The position numbers and the translations under genes were made by a program. A stretch of 64,000 bases of DNA from Candidatus Endolissoclinum faulkneri L5. Its GTDB lineage: Bacteria; Pseudomonadota; Alphaproteobacteria; Thalassobaculales; Thalassobaculaceae. The DNA is taken from the NCBI RefSeq assembly GCF_000510265.1, contig NZ_CP006745.1, positions 243,444-307,443 of the forward strand. Reading direction: 5' to 3'. The notes beneath the pieces are model-generated. The model saw only the letters and a list, made by a program, of their open reading frames with translations. It was not told the DNA's origin and did no database searches. Position 1 is the first letter of the stretch; each line of letters opens with the position of its first letter. Shown here one piece after another: positions 63,536 to 64,000 of this stretch.

Positions 63536-64000
63536 TGATTTATTTAGCGTTAGTTAACAATTGTGCTTTAGTAAGTTTTAATAACAATCAAGATGTTTAA
63601 TGAATTGCTGTCAGATTGATTAGATCCATTAATTTACTAATGTTACAAAATATATATTTTCAGTCATTAAGTTAGAAATTTGCTAAGAATTCATTGAATG
63701 ATAGTAGAATAATGCCATCGTGATAAAATGTTTTTATTAATTACTGTTAACTTAGTTAGCATTATTATAATTTTAAATTTATTCTAATTTATCAAAATAT
63801 TTGACTAATTTATTGCCTAAGGCGGATACTACTATTCGAGATGTAATTGTCATGTTGTATATTTTCTTAAATAGAGTGAAAACACTCTATTATTTTCAAG
63901 CTTACTAGCCTTTTAGAGTAGAAGGATATTTCTATATAAATAAATTAGCTTGTTCTCTATAATCGTTTATCAATTAAAAATTTACGGTAAGCAAACACTT
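63536..64000. other. Spacer to the window end
   Basis: 465 bp, A+T-rich. Contains a small GAAAACACTC-like run and a short ATAGAGTGAAAACACTCTAT hairpin at 63872-63891. No gene seen. Confidence 0.55.

Overview
The window reads as chromosomal DNA of a genome-reduced alphaproteobacterium close to the Rhodospirillales. Protein sequences, the split metH, the carA-carB-greA and murA-hisG-hisD-infA-maf-tRNA-Phe orders, and the paired F0 subunits b' and b all point that way. The base composition is strongly A+T rich. Only about 35 kb of 64 kb (roughly 54 %) is coding, in 32 intact genes, one 5'-cut gene and tldD with one stop. Large A+T-rich spacers that code for nothing I can recognise separate single genes or short operons. 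Retained amino-acid and cofactor genes plus very low gene density recall Candidatus Endolissoclinum faulkneri, the tunicate symbiont. That name is an inference from memory of its genome features, not from a search.

Layout. 1-7.1 kb: plsC (5' cut by the window edge), tldD with one in-frame TGA, a DsbD/ScsB-type reductase and a peroxiredoxin. 9-17.5 kb: hisI, carA, carB, greA. 17.9-18.4 kb: a decayed second copy of the metH activation domain, not annotatable as an ORF but clear by translation in shifting frames. 21-23.3 kb (minus): F0 ATP synthase atpB-atpE-atpF'-atpF. 25-29 kb: a DciA/DUF721 protein, an omega-amino-acid transaminase and tRNA-Pro(CGG). 29.4-34.7 kb (minus): two-piece cobalamin-dependent methionine synthase and metF. 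35-38.5 kb: a small membrane protein, a TrmN6-like methyltransferase and, divergent to it, a long-chain polyprenyl diphosphate synthase. 39.5-44.6 kb: a four-gene peptide ABC importer. 46-53 kb: tRNA-Thr(GGT), murA, hisG-hisD, infA, a Maf protein with damaged motifs and tRNA-Phe(GAA). 53.9-63.5 kb: serC, rnhB, ETF-QO divergent from a uracil-DNA glycosylase, and ispE.

How the genes work together. The set is housekeeping: one-carbon/methionine (metF, metH), histidine (hisI, hisG, hisD), serine (serC), carbamoyl phosphate for arginine and pyrimidines (carAB), phospholipid, peptidoglycan, isoprenoid and quinone precursors (plsC, murA, ispE, polyprenyl synthase), respiration (F0, ETF-QO), thiol/peroxide control, DNA repair (UDG, RNase HII), and one peptide importer. 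I see no insertion sequence, phage gene, CRISPR array, toxin-antitoxin pair or secondary-metabolite gene.

The spacers hold the unexpected structure: at least ten exact two-copy tandem duplications of 13-45 bp, and many long, perfect inverted repeats (up to a 27-bp stem). Some inverted repeats sit just after gene ends without a U-tract, and one 30-bp palindrome lies inside a permease gene. I found no convincing new multi-gene system.
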